Part shown: positions 8,066 to 18,101 of the stretch, piece after piece
Layout of the letters: the number at the start of each line of letters is the position of its first letter
How positions within the stretch are numbered: position 1 is the first letter of the stretch
DNA from: Hydrogenispora ethanolica
GTDB taxonomy: Bacteria; Bacillota; UBA4882; UBA8346
Assembly (NCBI RefSeq): GCF_004340685.1
Contig: NZ_SLUN01000002.1
Location: 1 to 64,000, forward strand
DNA length: 64,000 bases
Direction of reading: 5' to 3'
The notes under the pieces: generated by a model
Seen by the model: only the letters and a program-made list of their open reading frames with translations
Databases searched by the model: none
What the model was told of the DNA's origin: nothing
Translations under genes and position numbers: made by a program

Positions 8066-10717
8066 TCAGTACTTGCCGAACTCCTTATCGTTCAACGAAT
8101 CGGCCGGCCGTCTGCTCCCAGCCTCCCGGTGCGGGGCCGGAACGGCGGCTTCGGCCGCGGCGTCTTGGGCGTCCTTCGCTCCGAATCCCCAGCCCGAACC
8201 GGTCTGCGGTTCTTCCTCCGCTGCGGCGGCCAGCTCGTTATCCAAACGGAACTGGCTCACCAGCGCCTTGAGGTTGGCCGCCTGATTGGAAAGCTCCTCG
8301 CTGGAGGCCGCGCTCTCTTCGGCGGTGGCGGTGTTGGTCTGGACCACATTGGAAACCTGGTCGATGCCCCGGTTGATCTGGGCAATGGCGCTGGCCTGCT
8401 CGTTGGAGGCACTGGCGATATTGCGGACCAGATCGGCGGCTTTGGTCACGCTGTTGACGATTTCATCAAGGGCCGTGGCGGTCTCGTCCGCAGTCTGGGT
8501 GCCTTCCTCCACCTTTTTGATGGACCCCTCGATCAGCGCCGTGGTCTCCTTGGCTGCGCTCGCGCTGCGGGCGGCGAGGTTTCTGACCTCCTCGGCCACC
8601 ACGGCGAAGCCTTTGCCGTGCTGTCCGGCCCGGGCCGCCTCCACGGCCGCATTCAAGGCCAGGATATTGGTTTGGAAGGCGATTTCATCAATGACTTTGA
8701 TGATCTTGGAGATGTTGGCCGACGCCTCATTGATTCCGGCCATTGATTTTTGCATCTCTTTCATATGTGCATTGCCGGTCTCCGCGCTCTGCTTGGCCTG
8801 GAGCGCCAATTGGCTGGCCTGGTTGGCGTTGACGGCATTCTCCTTGATCTGGGCCGCCATCTGGGTGATAGATGAGGTCAACTCCTCCACCGAGCTCGCC
8901 TGCTCGGTCGCGCCCCGCGACAGCGCCTGGCTGCCGGATGAGACCTGCTTGGACCCGGAGGCGACCTGATCGGAGGCTTCGCTGATCCCGCCCAGGATCC
9001 GGTTGAGCGAGGTGACGGTCTGGTTGAGGGAATCTTTGATCACCGCGTAACTCCCCTGATATTCCCCTTGCATCGTGGCGCACAGGTTGCCCTGGGCCAT
9101 CTCCTGCAACAGCTGCGACGCTTCCTCGATCGGAGCGACGATAGCGTCCAGGATCCGGTTCAAACCGCTGATGATATTGCGGTAGCCGCCTTCAAACTTC
9201 GATTCGTCGGCCCGCTGTTCCAGATTCCCGGCGGTGGCCGCTTTGACCAGGCCGTCCACTTCCTGGATGAGATTGTGAATCGCCGTGGACATCGTAATCA
9301 TCGAGGGAATCAGTTTATCATTTTCCGAAAGTTTGCCGATCTTCACGTATTGGTCGAGCATGGTGATATCGCCCTCGGCGGTCCGGATAAAACCGTCCTG
9401 GACGCTGAGGAGCATCATCCGCACTGCGTTGATCCGTTCAGCCAGTTCTTTCATCATTCCCTGGTAGGAACCGGTCATCTCTTGCGTATAATCGTTCACC
9501 GCCAGCCCTTCCAGTACTTGGCCGGCCTCGTTCAGCGGCTCGATGATCGCGTCCAGCACTCGGTTGAAGCCGGCGAGAATATCGGCGTAGCCGCCTTTGA
9601 GCTTGCTGACGTCGGCCCGCGCCTCCAGCCGGCCGGCGGCGGCCGTCTCGGCCAGTTTCTGCGTCTCTTCCTGCAGCACATACAATGCCGTTCTGACTTG
9701 GTCGAGGTTGCCCATCAGCACCCCGTAATATCCGCGATAGCGATTGTCGATGGGATCGAGCGGTTCGCCGTGGGCCATCTTTTGAATATAGTCGGCGGCA
9801 AAGTGGAGCGGTTGCATCATCGAGTCCAGCGTGTTGTTGACCCCCTCGACCACTCGCGCGAAATCGCCCCGGTGCTTGGATACGTCGGCCCGTTTGCCGA
9901 GATCGCCTTCGACCGCCGCTTCCGCCAGCATCGTGGTGTCGGCGATGAGGGCCTCGATCGCGGTCTTCACTTGCGACAAGCCCTGGTTAATCCCTTCAAA
10001 CTCCCCTTTGACCTCGCTGGAATACTGGTCCGCCTCTTTTAACTGCAGATCAAAGCGGAGATCGCCGTCGGCCAGCCGCTTCAGGTTGGCGGCGACCCCC
10101 TCCACCGCTGTTTTAATGTATTCATTTACGCTGATGATCGAGGTCAGGTCGGTCACAATCTCAACGTAGCCGATGACCTTGCCGTTGAGATCCCGCAAGT
10201 AAGAGGAGTCCTGTTTGCAGCTCATGCCGCACCATTCGAAGTAGCTTTCGGCCTTGTCGGCCCGGCTGTTCTGCAAGCGCTTGATGCCGCATTTCTGGGT
10301 ATTGCAAATATCGGCCCCGGCCTGGCTGCACGGCTTGCCGTAGGCTGACTCGCGGTCCTTGATCACTCCCCGGGCGACCAAGAGTTTCTCGAAGGCTTTA
10401 TTCATATAGATCCAGTTCATATCGTAATCCGTGACGTGGATCGGAAAGGCCACCGCGTCGATGATCGCTTCATACCAATTGTTCTTCGAGCGCAGGTCGA
10501 ACTCGGTCTCCTTGAGCTTTTCGGCCGCCTTCTGGAACAGCTTGGCAATGCCGAATCCCGCCCCCGCCGCCAGCGCCAGGCCGACCAGCAGGACCAGCCA
10601 CCGCGGCAGCGGCCATTGTGCCGCCGCCACTGTCCCGATAACCAACGACAGCAGGGCGACGACGATACATCCCGCCAAATACTGAATCCGCAGGTCGAGC
10701 TCGTAAAACCATTTCAT
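8066..10717 (-). CDS. Methyl-accepting chemotaxis protein with PAS and stacked HAMP-like repeats
   Basis: An 883-residue chemoreceptor. I start at ATG 10717 (GGAGGG about ten bases upstream) rather than at the longer frame start. Two adjacent membrane helices occupy about residues 12-55 with almost no periplasmic loop, then a PAS-like domain ([19 protein letters not shown]) containing Cys residues at [15 protein letters not shown], then four to five repeats of HAMP-like [39 protein letters not shown] type, then the methyl-accepting domain with the hairpin tip [23 protein letters not shown]. Signals are therefore probably sensed in the cytoplasm; the Cys-rich PAS segment could bind a metal or haem. 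It follows cheW on the same strand. Confidence 0.93.
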   Translation of the reverse strand: MKWFYELDLRIQYLAGCIVVALLSLVIGTVAAAQWPLPRWLVLLVGLALAAGAGFGIAKLFQKAAEKLKETEFDLRSKNNWYEAIIDAVAFPIHVTDYDMNWIYMNKAFEKLLVARGVIKDRESAYGKPCSQAGADICNTQKCGIKRLQNSRADKAESYFEWCGMSCKQDSSYLRDLNGKVIGYVEIVTDLTSIISVNEYIKTAVEGVAANLKRLADGDLRFDLQLKEADQYSSEVKGEFEGINQGLSQVKTAIEALIADTTMLAEAAVEGDLGKRADVSKHRGDFARVVEGVNNTLDSMMQPLHFAADYIQKMAHGEPLDPIDNRYRGYYGVLMGNLDQVRTALYVLQEETQKLAETAAAGRLEARADVSKLKGGYADILAGFNRVLDAIIEPLNEAGQVLEGLAVNDYTQEMTGSYQGMMKELAERINAVRMMLLSVQDGFIRTAEGDITMLDQYVKIGKLSENDKLIPSMITMSTAIHNLIQEVDGLVKAATAGNLEQRADESKFEGGYRNIISGLNRILDAIVAPIEEASQLLQEMAQGNLCATMQGEYQGSYAVIKDSLNQTVTSLNRILGGISEASDQVASGSKQVSSGSQALSRGATEQASSVEELTSSITQMAAQIKENAVNANQASQLALQAKQSAETGNAHMKEMQKSMAGINEASANISKIIKVIDEIAFQTNILALNAAVEAARAGQHGKGFAVVAEEVRNLAARSASAAKETTALIEGSIKKVEEGTQTADETATALDEIVNSVTKAADLVRNIASASNEQASAIAQINRGIDQVSNVVQTNTATAEESAASSEELSNQAANLKALVSQFRLDNELAAAAEEEPQTGSGWGFGAKDAQDAAAEAAVPAPHREAGSRRPADSLNDKEFGKY

Positions 10718-10764
10718 TTGGAAACACCCTCCTCTAAAAAGCGAATCGTCTTTTCTCCCATCTG

Positions 10765-10881
10765 AGAGAATTTCAAATCTCTTCGAAAAAGCTTCGCAAC
10801 ACAATATATTGACTGATATATCCGGGATACTCACTATATATTGTATTGCGAAGGGAATGTTATGGTAATTTGAAATTCTCT
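10765..10881. repeat. Large two-tier palindrome between cheW and the chemoreceptor gene
   Basis: Outer arms AGAGAATTTCAAA (10765-10777) and TTTGAAATTCTCT (10869-10881) are perfectly inverted; inner arms 10792-10808 and 10837-10853 (CTTCGCAACACAATATA type) match at 16 of 17 positions. It occupies the whole cheW-mcp gap and could be a mobile palindromic element, an mRNA-processing hairpin or an operator. Confidence 0.75.
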
Positions 10882-10918
10882 GATCTGCGTGCTTGCCGGG
10901 CCTTGCGGCCTTCCCGTC

Positions 10919-11413
10919 CTAGGTCGCCTGCTCCAAGGGCGTCAGCTCGTTATCGGCCAGCAGTTGATCGCAGTTGAGCAAGAGCTTGACCCCGTCGCCC
11001 GCCTTCCCGATGGCCTGGACATAGCGGTTGTGAAAACCGCTCTTGACCTCCGGCGGCGGCGCCAGGTCGGCGTCGTCGATGCGGAGGACCTCCAACACCT
11101 GGTCCACGATGAGGCCGATGGCTATCTCGCGGATATTCACCACGATAATACAGGTCCGGTTGGTGTATTCCCTGGGCTCCAATTTGAAGCGGCGCCTCAT
11201 GTCCATCACCGGAATGATCTTGCCGCGGAGATTGATGATGCCGATCATATAATTGGGCAGTTCCGGAACTGCCGTAATCTCCTGAATGCCGATGATCTCG
11301 GTCACCTGACCGATGGCGATGCCGTAATCCTCCTCCCCGACTGTAAAGATGAGATATCTCCCTTTCTGCGTGTCCTCCAGGTCGTCCAAGATTTCATCCA
11401 TGGTTCCCGTCAT
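10919..11413 (-). CDS. cheW: CheW-like chemotaxis coupling protein
   Basis: 164 residues with one CheW domain: YLIFTVGEEDYGIAIGQVTEIIG, NYMIGIINLRGKIIPVMDMRRRF, and IGLIVDQVLEVLRI are the standard strands. CheW links chemoreceptors to the CheA kinase. It lies 200 bases upstream of the large chemoreceptor gene on the same strand, so the two probably form one receptor-coupler unit; no CheA is in the window. AAAGG lies about ten bases before the ATG. Confidence 0.93.
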   Translation of the reverse strand: MTGTMDEILDDLEDTQKGRYLIFTVGEEDYGIAIGQVTEIIGIQEITAVPELPNYMIGIINLRGKIIPVMDMRRRFKLEPREYTNRTCIIVVNIREIAIGLIVDQVLEVLRIDDADLAPPPEVKSGFHNRYVQAIGKAGDGVKLLLNCDQLLADNELTPLEQAT

Positions 11414-11647
11414 TTCCAGTCACAACCTTTCTTCCCCTTGCCATGATTCGCCGCCGGACCCCGCATCATTGTGCTTTTGGTTCTCCCGTTCTCGATCGTC
11501 GAAATCGGACCAAATGATGATCGCGGTTCAGCCCTTTCCCAGGTCCGGAACCGCGCTTTTATTTCATATTTGATCATCGGCGCCGCAGTCCCAATCCTTT
11601 ACAAATTGCATCAATAAAATTTAGCTATCTTTAACTTCCGGAAAAAG

Positions 11648-11662
11648 TAAACCGCTAGTGTA
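11648..11662. promoter_or_regulatory. TetR operator, upstream half (TAAACCGCTAGTGTA)
   Basis: Dyad TAAACC-N3-AGTGTA ending nine bases before the -35 box of the tetR promoter. The same motif sits at the same place before the beta-propeller gene (34539-34553). Confidence 0.65.
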
Positions 11663-11671
11663 AATTGATAC

Positions 11672-11700
11672 TTGACGGGTTTACAGCGATGGGTTATAGT
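11672..11700 (+). promoter_or_regulatory. tetR promoter
   Basis: TTGACG (11672-11677), 17-base spacer, TATAGT (11695-11700), bracketed by two operator-like dyads. Confidence 0.75.
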
Positions 11701-11706
11701 AAAAAG

Positions 11707-11721
11707 TAAACTGATAGTTTA
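11707..11721. promoter_or_regulatory. TetR operator, downstream half (TAAACTGATAGTTTA)
   Basis: A perfect TAAACT-N3-AGTTTA dyad six bases after the -10 box. The identical 15-mer occurs, reversed, at 34481-34495. Confidence 0.7.
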
Positions 11722-11750
11722 TTTCAATTCAACTTGATTGGAGAAACACC

Positions 11751-12401
11751 ATGGGAACGATGGACCGTAAAGAAAAGGTACGCCAGCTTCGTCAGGAGGA
11801 TATCATCAACGCCGCCGAACAAGTCTTTTTCGCCAAGGGCTTCGCCGGCGCCACCATGGACGATATCGCCAAGGAGGCTCAGTACAGCAAACGTACGATC
11901 TACGTCTACTTCAGCAGCAAAGACCAGCTCTATGACGCGGTAATCCTGCGCGGCTACCGGATCTTGAACCGCATGTACGAAGCGGCCTTTGGGGACAACA
12001 CTCCGGCCAACGGCCTCGAGAAGGCGCTGCGCATGGGCCGGACCTACCTGGAATTCATTGAGCGGCATCCCCAGTACTTCGAAGCGATCGCCCTTTACGC
12101 CACCCGGGCCGAGGACCTCGATTCCCGGGACGAGTGGAAGGCCGCCAATTACCGGGAAGGCAACATCGGCGCGGATATGCTGATCGACTGCATCCGCCAG
12201 GGCATCGCCGACGGCAGTATCGCTCCGGACCTGGATCCGGTGGACACCGCCTTCGTCCTGTACGCCCAGATCCTGGGCATCGGCCAGATCCTCCTGAAAA
12301 AAGAGGCGTACATCGCCCAAACTTATCGCAAAAATCCGTCCCAATTGGTTGAAGAGCTTTTTAAGCTGGTGGTCAAGGGATTAAAACCTGAGGAGGGATG
12401 A
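11751..12401 (+). CDS. TetR-family transcriptional regulator
   Basis: 216 residues. The N-terminal HTH reads IINAAEQVFFAKGFAGATMDDIAKEAQYSKRTIYVYFSSKDQLY, a textbook TetR domain; the C-terminal helical domain is a ligand pocket of unknown specificity. GGAG lies eight bases before ATG 11751. The gene is three bases from the nitroreductase-like gene and shares its transcript. Its promoter is flanked by two dyads that recur around the promoter of the beta-propeller gene at 34.4 kb, so that gene is a likely second target. Confidence 0.92.
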   Translation: MGTMDRKEKVRQLRQEDIINAAEQVFFAKGFAGATMDDIAKEAQYSKRTIYVYFSSKDQLYDAVILRGYRILNRMYEAAFGDNTPANGLEKALRMGRTYLEFIERHPQYFEAIALYATRAEDLDSRDEWKAANYREGNIGADMLIDCIRQGIADGSIAPDLDPVDTAFVLYAQILGIGQILLKKEAYIAQTYRKNPSQLVEELFKLVVKGLKPEEG

Positions 12402-12404
12402 TCC

Positions 12405-13520
12405 ATGTCGAAATCCTATCGGAGCTATCTCAAATTGCTGATCTGCTTCGCTTGGGGAATATGGGGGCTCCTTTGCGGCTTCAGACCGGGCCCGCTCCCC
12501 GCAGTCCAGGCCGCGGCCAATGAACCGGTTCCGGCAGGCCCGGCGCAGCGAATCGCGGAAATTATCCGTTACGGCGCCATGGCTCCCAGTTCCCATAATG
12601 CCCAGATGTGGCAGGTGAAGCGGCTGTCGGACCAGGAGATCCTGATCCGATTGGATCCGGCCCGCCTGCTGCCCCAGGTCGACCCCTGGAACCGCGAGGC
12701 GCTCATCTCGGTCGGCGCTTTCGTCGAAAACATGGTTGCCGCGGCGCCCCATTTTGATCTGGAGGCCGAGGTGCAGATCCTGGTCCGGCGGCCGGGCGAC
12801 ACCTCCATCGCCTCGCTGCGCTTCACGCCGCGGCCCGGCGGTCCCGATGCCGCGCGCCTGGCCGCCGCGATCGAAAACCGCCATACCATCCGCACGCCCT
12901 ACTCAAAGAGCGCCCTGCCCGAGTCGGTCCTGGAACAGTTCCGCGCGGTTCAGCCCGGCATCCGCTATTTCCCGCTGGCGAGCCCCGAAGGGCGGTACCT
13001 CCGGGAAGCGATCATCGAGGCCACCCGGCAGCAGGTCGCCAACGACGCCAAGCAGCGGGAACTCGCGGAGTGGCTGCGTTTTTCCAAAAAGGAAGCCGAT
13101 ACCAAGAAAGATGGCCTGACTCCGGAGATGATGGGCCTCTCGGGCATCGTCAAGTGGTTCGCGAGCACCTTTTTCAACCGGGATACCGTGCTTTCCGGGT
13201 CATTCCGGAAACAGACCGTCGGCACCGTGCAGAAACAGGTTCAAAATTGCGCCGGATTCATCGTGATCTCCAGCCCCGACGAGACACCGGCCGCGCTGGT
13301 GAATGCCGGTCGGACCCTGGAGCGGTTATGGATCCGGGCCACCGGGCTGCAGGTCGCGGTCCATCCCATGAGCGCGCCGCTGGAGGAGAACCCCTGGCGC
13401 GAAACCCTCCCCGCCAGGTTGAAGATGGGCCAGCCGGTCCAGATGATCCTGCGGGTCGGGACGGTCCGGGATTACGGCCGGCCGGTGAGCCCGCGCCGGG
13501 AAGTTCCGCTCCAAAAGTAA
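12405..13520 (+). CDS. Secreted or membrane-anchored nitroreductase-like (Acg-type) FMN protein
   Basis: 371 residues with an N-terminal hydrophobic segment (about residues 10-35) that looks like a signal peptide or anchor. The mature part resembles Acg-type nitroreductase-fold proteins: RIAEIIRYGAMAPSSHNAQMWQV near the start, IENRHTIRTPYSKS in the middle and the GRTLERLWIRATGLQVAVHPMSAPLE helix near the end. Acg proteins bind FMN but often lack reductase activity. An exported copy is uncommon. Immediately downstream of tetR (GAGGAGGG start site), so presumably repressed by it. Confidence 0.75.
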   Translation: MSKSYRSYLKLLICFAWGIWGLLCGFRPGPLPAVQAAANEPVPAGPAQRIAEIIRYGAMAPSSHNAQMWQVKRLSDQEILIRLDPARLLPQVDPWNREALISVGAFVENMVAAAPHFDLEAEVQILVRRPGDTSIASLRFTPRPGGPDAARLAAAIENRHTIRTPYSKSALPESVLEQFRAVQPGIRYFPLASPEGRYLREAIIEATRQQVANDAKQRELAEWLRFSKKEADTKKDGLTPEMMGLSGIVKWFASTFFNRDTVLSGSFRKQTVGTVQKQVQNCAGFIVISSPDETPAALVNAGRTLERLWIRATGLQVAVHPMSAPLEENPWRETLPARLKMGQPVQMILRVGTVRDYGRPVSPRREVPLQK

Positions 13521-13808
13521 TTCACCCCGAGGCGGCCGGCGCCGAACCCGGGGCGGCAACCGCTCCGTCCCGGGCCGCTCCCGTCCGGTGACGAAACCCG
13601 GTTGCCCAACCCCGGGCGGCTCTTCCCCCGTGGTGCCCCGGGGTTGCCTCTCCCCGGGCCAGCCCCGCCCCATCCGTGGCAAATCCCGCCCGGCCCGGAG
13701 CCGGTTCTCCACCGTCCGAGGCAGCCGGCGCCCGTCCGGCGGCGAGCCCCGAAAACTGCCGCGGCCGCTTCGTCATTCTCCCAAACTTCCCTGCCCGTAA
13801 TGAATCAA
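13521..13808. other. Very GC-rich intergenic stretch without a gene
   Basis: About 290 bases of Pro/Gly/Arg-coding-like GC-rich sequence with no ribosome binding site or family motif on either strand. I see nothing functional apart from the terminator that follows. Confidence 0.5.
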
Positions 13809-13839
13809 AGAAAAAGCCCCGCGACCTTCCTCGCGGAGC
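13809..13839 (-). terminator. Terminator of the GH35/CUT1 operon
   Basis: On the minus strand GGCTCCGCGA pairs with TCGCGGGGCT across a six-base loop and is followed by TTTTT (A-run at 13810-13815). Confidence 0.75.
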
Positions 13840-13874
13840 CTCCACCGGAAACCGGTCCTGCTTATCTTGCGGCG

Positions 13875-16213
13875 CTATGGCCGAACCATCCGGATCTCAT
13901 AGACCGGCAGCGCCTCGATGGCGTCGAGGGCCGCGATCTTCTCTCCGACGAACTCCTGCTGCACCGCCATGGCCGAATCGCTGAAGACGGTCTTGCCCCG
14001 GCGGAGAGGGCTGACGGACAGCTCGATTCCCTCCCGGACCACCCCGGAATAGAAGCGCCGCAGGCCGATCTCCCAGGGCGTCCCGTTGTTGAAGTTATCG
14101 CTGATCAGCTTTCCGCCGCTAAAAGCATAGCCGACGTCGCCCCGGTAATGGATGCGCAACAGCACGTCGGAAAGCCCCCGGAACCCGTCGGCCGCGAGGC
14201 GCAGCACCGCTTTGTCCGGGCCCACCCGCTCGACCGCCAGCGGGATGGTCCAGGGCTCCGCCCGGAACGAAAACTCCCGGAAGATGCCAACCGCTTCCCC
14301 GGCCGCCCGGCCGCAATTGCTCTCCAGCGCCGCGGCTTCGCAGGGGAAGACGGCCAGGCGCATCGCCTCATCCCCGGTCCGCCGCAACAGCAGGGAATCG
14401 GCTTGAACCCGCAGGTCGGCATCGGAGAGCAGGATGCGTTCGGCCCCCCAGAGCCTGACCTTCCACATCCCCATGGCCTCGGCCCAGGTCAAGGTGGAGA
14501 GACGCAGCCGCGAGCCGTCGGCCCGGGTCAGGGTGATCAATGATTCTTTCCCCGGCTCGACCGCGATCCACGCCGCGCGCCCCGCCCGCTCGACGGTCCC
14601 GCCGGTGACGGCGATCCCGTCCGTCTCCTCCGTCTCCAGGGCATATTCGGCCGTCATGCCCTCGGGCGCAAAAAAGAACCAGGTACAGACGGCGGCCTCC
14701 GGCTGGCGGATGCAGGTGACCGGCTGGGCAGTGGCATATTTCAGGGTAATGCCGTCCAGGTCGAGGTTGAAGGGGAGTATGGCGCTGAGGTCCCGCCGCA
14801 GCGTCAGGCCGCCCCGCCGGGGCAGGGTGATGATTTCCCCGGGGAGTTCCAGGCGGAATTGCAAGTCCCGGCGGTCCGGCATGGCCACATGATCCTGGTA
14901 GTTATTCAAGAACAGAAAACCGCGGCCGCCGGCGGCCCGGGCGGCGTAGCGCAAGGGAGCGGTATCCCGGGGGGCGATGGCCACGGCCCCTTCCGGCAGC
15001 ACCGTCGCCATCGGACAGAGCAGCGTCCCGAACTCCTCCAGGAACATGAAGATCAGCTTCAGCTGGCGGTAGGAATCGCGGACCTGGCCGAACTCGCCGA
15101 GGGGCGCCTGATAGTCGTAAGAGATCTTGGGGTTGGTACGCTCGTTCAGGAAGCCGTGCTTCCCCCGGGGCTGCGAGCCGCCGTGAAAGACATAGTAGCC
15201 CACGAAGTTGCAGCCGCCGGCGATCTTCACCAGCGTCATCGCGGTCACGCTGGCGGCCGGGACCACAAAACGCGCCTGGTACCAGCATTGCATCCCGCCA
15301 CCCATCTCGCAGCAGGCGTAAGGATAGGCTTCGGGGGAATAGGGCGGGTCGAAGCCATGGCAGCGCGCCCGGGCGTCGTGGTAGTTTTGGAAGAGATACT
15401 CATGGGTCGGCTCCTGCTCCGGGCAGTCCGCCCGGATGTTCCAGGGGGTGAAGGCGTATCCCCCGTACAGGGGCAGGATCTCTCCCTCCAGCACCGGCGC
15501 GCCGCCCCAGCCGGTGCTGGTATAGAAGGCCGGCTCCAGGCCGCACTCCCGCGCCAGTTCCCGCAGCACCCGCAGATGGCCGCACCGTCCCGGCCGCCGC
15601 TCAGGAACTCGTCGCCCTGGCCGGCGGTGAGCTCCCAGGGCGCCGCGGCGTGCATGTACTCGTTCTCCAGTTGGATCCCGATGATCGGTCCGCCGTCCTT
15701 GAAGAGCTGCCCCGCGACTTGCCGGCCGATCTCGGCGTAGAGCCTCCGGGCGTAAAAAAGATAGCCCGGATCATTGGAGCGCACCTCGAAAGGCCGGCCG
15801 TAGAGCCAATCGGGCAGGCCGCCGTTGCGGCACTCGCCGTGGGCGAACGGACCGATCCTGAGGATCACCCGCAGATCGTGCTTGGCGCAGAGATCCACGA
15901 AATAGCGGAGGTTGTTGTCGCCGTTCCAGTCGAAGCAGCCTTCCTCCTCTTCATGGTGGATCCAGAAGACATAGGTGGCGACGATCCCGATCCCGGCCAG
16001 CTTCATCTGCAGCAAGGCTTCATCCCATTCGCGAAAGGGATAGCGCGAGTAATGAAACTCGCCGCTAATCCCGAAGTAGGGCCGGCCGTTGAATTCCAGG
16101 TAGTAATTGGTCATGCCGAAACGGTCGCCCCGGGGGTTCGGCCCGCCCAGCCTGAAACGGGCGGGGAAAATCTGTTTCGGAACATCCGGCAGTTCCAACG
16201 AATAAACCGGCAT
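13875..16213 (-). pseudogene. GH35 beta-galactosidase, frameshifted
   Basis: Two overlapping frames together give a GH35 protein of about 780 residues. The first frame (from ATG 16213, GAGGAGGAG before it) has the TIM-barrel start FNGRPYFGISGEFHYSRYP and the acid/base motif GPIIGIQLENEY. The second frame carries on with LRELARECGLEPAFYTSTGWGG, a candidate nucleophile region CCEMGGGM and NFVGYYVFHGGSQPRG, followed by beta-sandwich domains. The reading frame breaks at about 15577-15583: one extra base there restores GAAHLRVLRELA. No signal peptide, so it would act in the cytoplasm on imported galactosides. It ends the YesMN/CUT1 operon. A real mutation and a sequencing error are both possible. 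Confidence 0.8.
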
Positions 16214-16234
16214 CGTCCGCTCCTCCTCCTCTGC

Positions 16235-17041
16235 TCAGCCCTTGACCGCGCCGGCGGTCAGCCCCTTGATGAAACTCTTGGACCCGATGATGAAGATCAG
16301 CAGCACCGGCAGGACGGCAAAGGCCAGGCCGGCGCCACGGGCGCCGAAATCGGTGACGTAGTAATTCTGCAGCGCCTGAATGCCCAGGGGCACCGTATAC
16401 AGCGCCTTATTGGCGGTCAGGATCAACGGCAGCAGGTAATTGTTCCAGGACCACAGGAAGATCAGCATCGCCAGGGTCGCCAGGGCCGGCTTCATGAAGG
16501 GCAGGGCGATCCGGTTAAAGATGCTGAACTCGCCGCAGCCGTCGATCCGGGCGCTCTCGATGATCTCGCCCGGCACCGTCTCCAGGATGTATTGCATCAT
16601 GAAAAAGACGCCGAAGGCATTGGCGCACCAGACCAGGATCAGCGGCGCCAGCGTGTTGGTGAGCCGGAGCGCCCGCATCTCCACCACATAGCCGATGAGG
16701 CCGATCTGGCCCGGGATCATCATGGTGGCCAGGATGAAGTAGAAGATCGCCTTCTTCAGCCGGAAATTATATTTGGCCAGCGCATAGCCTGTCAAGGCGC
16801 TGATGTACACCGAAAGCAGGGTCGACGCGGTCGACACGATGATGCTGTTCAGGTAGTAGAGTTGGAAGTTGTTCCGGAAGATGGTCTTCATATTCTCCAG
16901 GAAGTAATCCCCGGGCCAGTACACCTGTTCGGAGAAGATCTCCGGCGTGGAATGGGTGGCCATCATGACGATCACGTAAAAGGGGACGATCGAGACGATG
17001 GTCAGCGCCGCCAGGGGCAAAAGATAGACGAGTTTTTTCAT
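16235..17041 (-). CDS. CUT1 sugar ABC transporter permease (MalG-like)
   Basis: 268 residues, six membrane helices, with the ATPase-contact EAA loop ESARIDGCGEFSIFNRIALPFMKPAL near residue 175. It overlaps the upstream permease by ATGA, indicating translational coupling, and precedes the GH35 gene. Its ATPase is not in the window; CUT1 systems commonly share a distant MsmK-type ATPase. Confidence 0.93.
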   Translation of the reverse strand: MKKLVYLLPLAALTIVSIVPFYVIVMMATHSTPEIFSEQVYWPGDYFLENMKTIFRNNFQLYYLNSIIVSTASTLLSVYISALTGYALAKYNFRLKKAIFYFILATMMIPGQIGLIGYVVEMRALRLTNTLAPLILVWCANAFGVFFMMQYILETVPGEIIESARIDGCGEFSIFNRIALPFMKPALATLAMLIFLWSWNNYLLPLILTANKALYTVPLGIQALQNYYVTDFGARGAGLAFAVLPVLLIFIIGSKSFIKGLTAGAVKG

Positions 17042-17985
17042 GGCTGATCCTCCTTTCGGTTGGCAATCGTGAAACTGAGCCAGGAGAAGGCCAGGATGAA
17101 CAGGAACAGGCCGTAGGAGATCGAGGCGCCGTAGCCGAGGTAGGAGGTGCTTTTGAAGGCTTTGTCATAAAAGTACCAGACCGCGGTGAGGCAGGAGCGG
17201 TCCGGGCCGCCGATGGCCTGGGTCCCGTTGCTGGCCAGTCCCCCGCCGAACAGCAGGTTCGGCTCGTCGAACAGCTGAAAACCGCCGATAATGCTGGTGA
17301 CCACCAGGAAAATGGTGATCGGCCGCAGGAAGGGCAGGGTAATATGGGTGAAGATCTGGCGGGGCGAGGCGCCGTCCACAATGGCCGCCTCGTTCAGCTC
17401 CTGGGGGATGCTGGTCAGCCCGGCCAGGTAAACCACGAAATAGTAACCGAGGTTCTTCCACAGGACGATCAGGATCACCACCAGCCGGGCCGTGCCGCCC
17501 CGCCCCAGCCAGTTGACGCCCTCCGGGATCAGCTGCCAGCCCAGCAGGAGCCGGTTAACGATGCCGCTGGACCAATCGAACAGGAACGAAAAGATGATGC
17601 CGATGGCCACCGGCGTGGTGATGTAAGGCAACAGGTTGAGGGTCTGAAACAGCCGCTTGCAGCGGGGCAGGTTGAAGAGGCTGACCGCCAGGAGCAGCCC
17701 TAGCACGATGATGAGCGGGATGTAGCCGATCATGAAGATCAGGGTATTCCCGATGGATTGATAAAAATAGGGATCCTGAAACAGCCGCAGGTAATTGGCG
17801 AGCCCGGTGAACCTCCGCTCGTCCAGGAATAAGCTGTCCCAATTGGTCAGGCTGATCACGAACGAAAAGAGCAGCGGATAGAGCTGAAAGGCGAAGTAGC
17901 ACAGGAAAAACGGCAGCACGAACAGATAGGGCCAGCAGTGTTTCTTGCAGTACTGCCAACGGTTGGGCCGCAAAGAATGGATCAT
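17038..17985 (-). CDS. CUT1 sugar ABC transporter permease (MalF-like)
   Basis: About 315 residues from ATG 17985, with six helices and the EAA loop LNEAAIVDGASPRQIFTHITLPFLRP. The frame is open further upstream to a GTG at 18072, but that GTG lies inside the intercistronic hairpin, so I prefer 17985 even though its ribosome binding site is weak. It follows the binding-protein gene and partners the MalG-like permease. Confidence 0.9.
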   Translation of the reverse strand: MIHSLRPNRWQYCKKHCWPYLFVLPFFLCYFAFQLYPLLFSFVISLTNWDSLFLDERRFTGLANYLRLFQDPYFYQSIGNTLIFMIGYIPLIIVLGLLLAVSLFNLPRCKRLFQTLNLLPYITTPVAIGIIFSFLFDWSSGIVNRLLLGWQLIPEGVNWLGRGGTARLVVILIVLWKNLGYYFVVYLAGLTSIPQELNEAAIVDGASPRQIFTHITLPFLRPITIFLVVTSIIGGFQLFDEPNLLFGGGLASNGTQAIGGPDRSCLTAVWYFYDKAFKSTSYLGYGASISYGLFLFILAFSWLSFTIANRKEDQP

Positions 17986-18040
17986 CGTCAGTGAACCCGC
18001 TTTCTGTTGGAATCTGATGCAACGGTATGAATCCTTGATG

Positions 18041-18087
18041 AAAAACGAAGGACGACAACGAGGAGGGCCCACCGTTGTCGTCGCCTT
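18041..18087 (-). terminator. Intercistronic attenuating hairpin after the binding-protein gene
   Basis: On the minus strand GACGACAACG (18074-18084 region) pairs with CGTTGTCGTC (18049-18060) and is followed by TTCGTTTTT. This arrangement between binding-protein and permease genes usually lets most transcripts stop, giving excess binding protein. Confidence 0.65.
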
Positions 18088-18101
18088 CAGAAGGGGCCTG
18101 T

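Noticed and set aside
13602-14543. 313-codon plus-strand ORF
   Set aside because: Half lies antisense to the GH35 gene and the rest in a very GC-rich gap; Pro/Arg/Gln-rich with no start signal.
15650-17047. 465-codon plus-strand ORF
   Set aside because: Antisense shadow of the GH35 and permease genes; His/Gln/Asp-rich composition typical of a GC-rich shadow frame.
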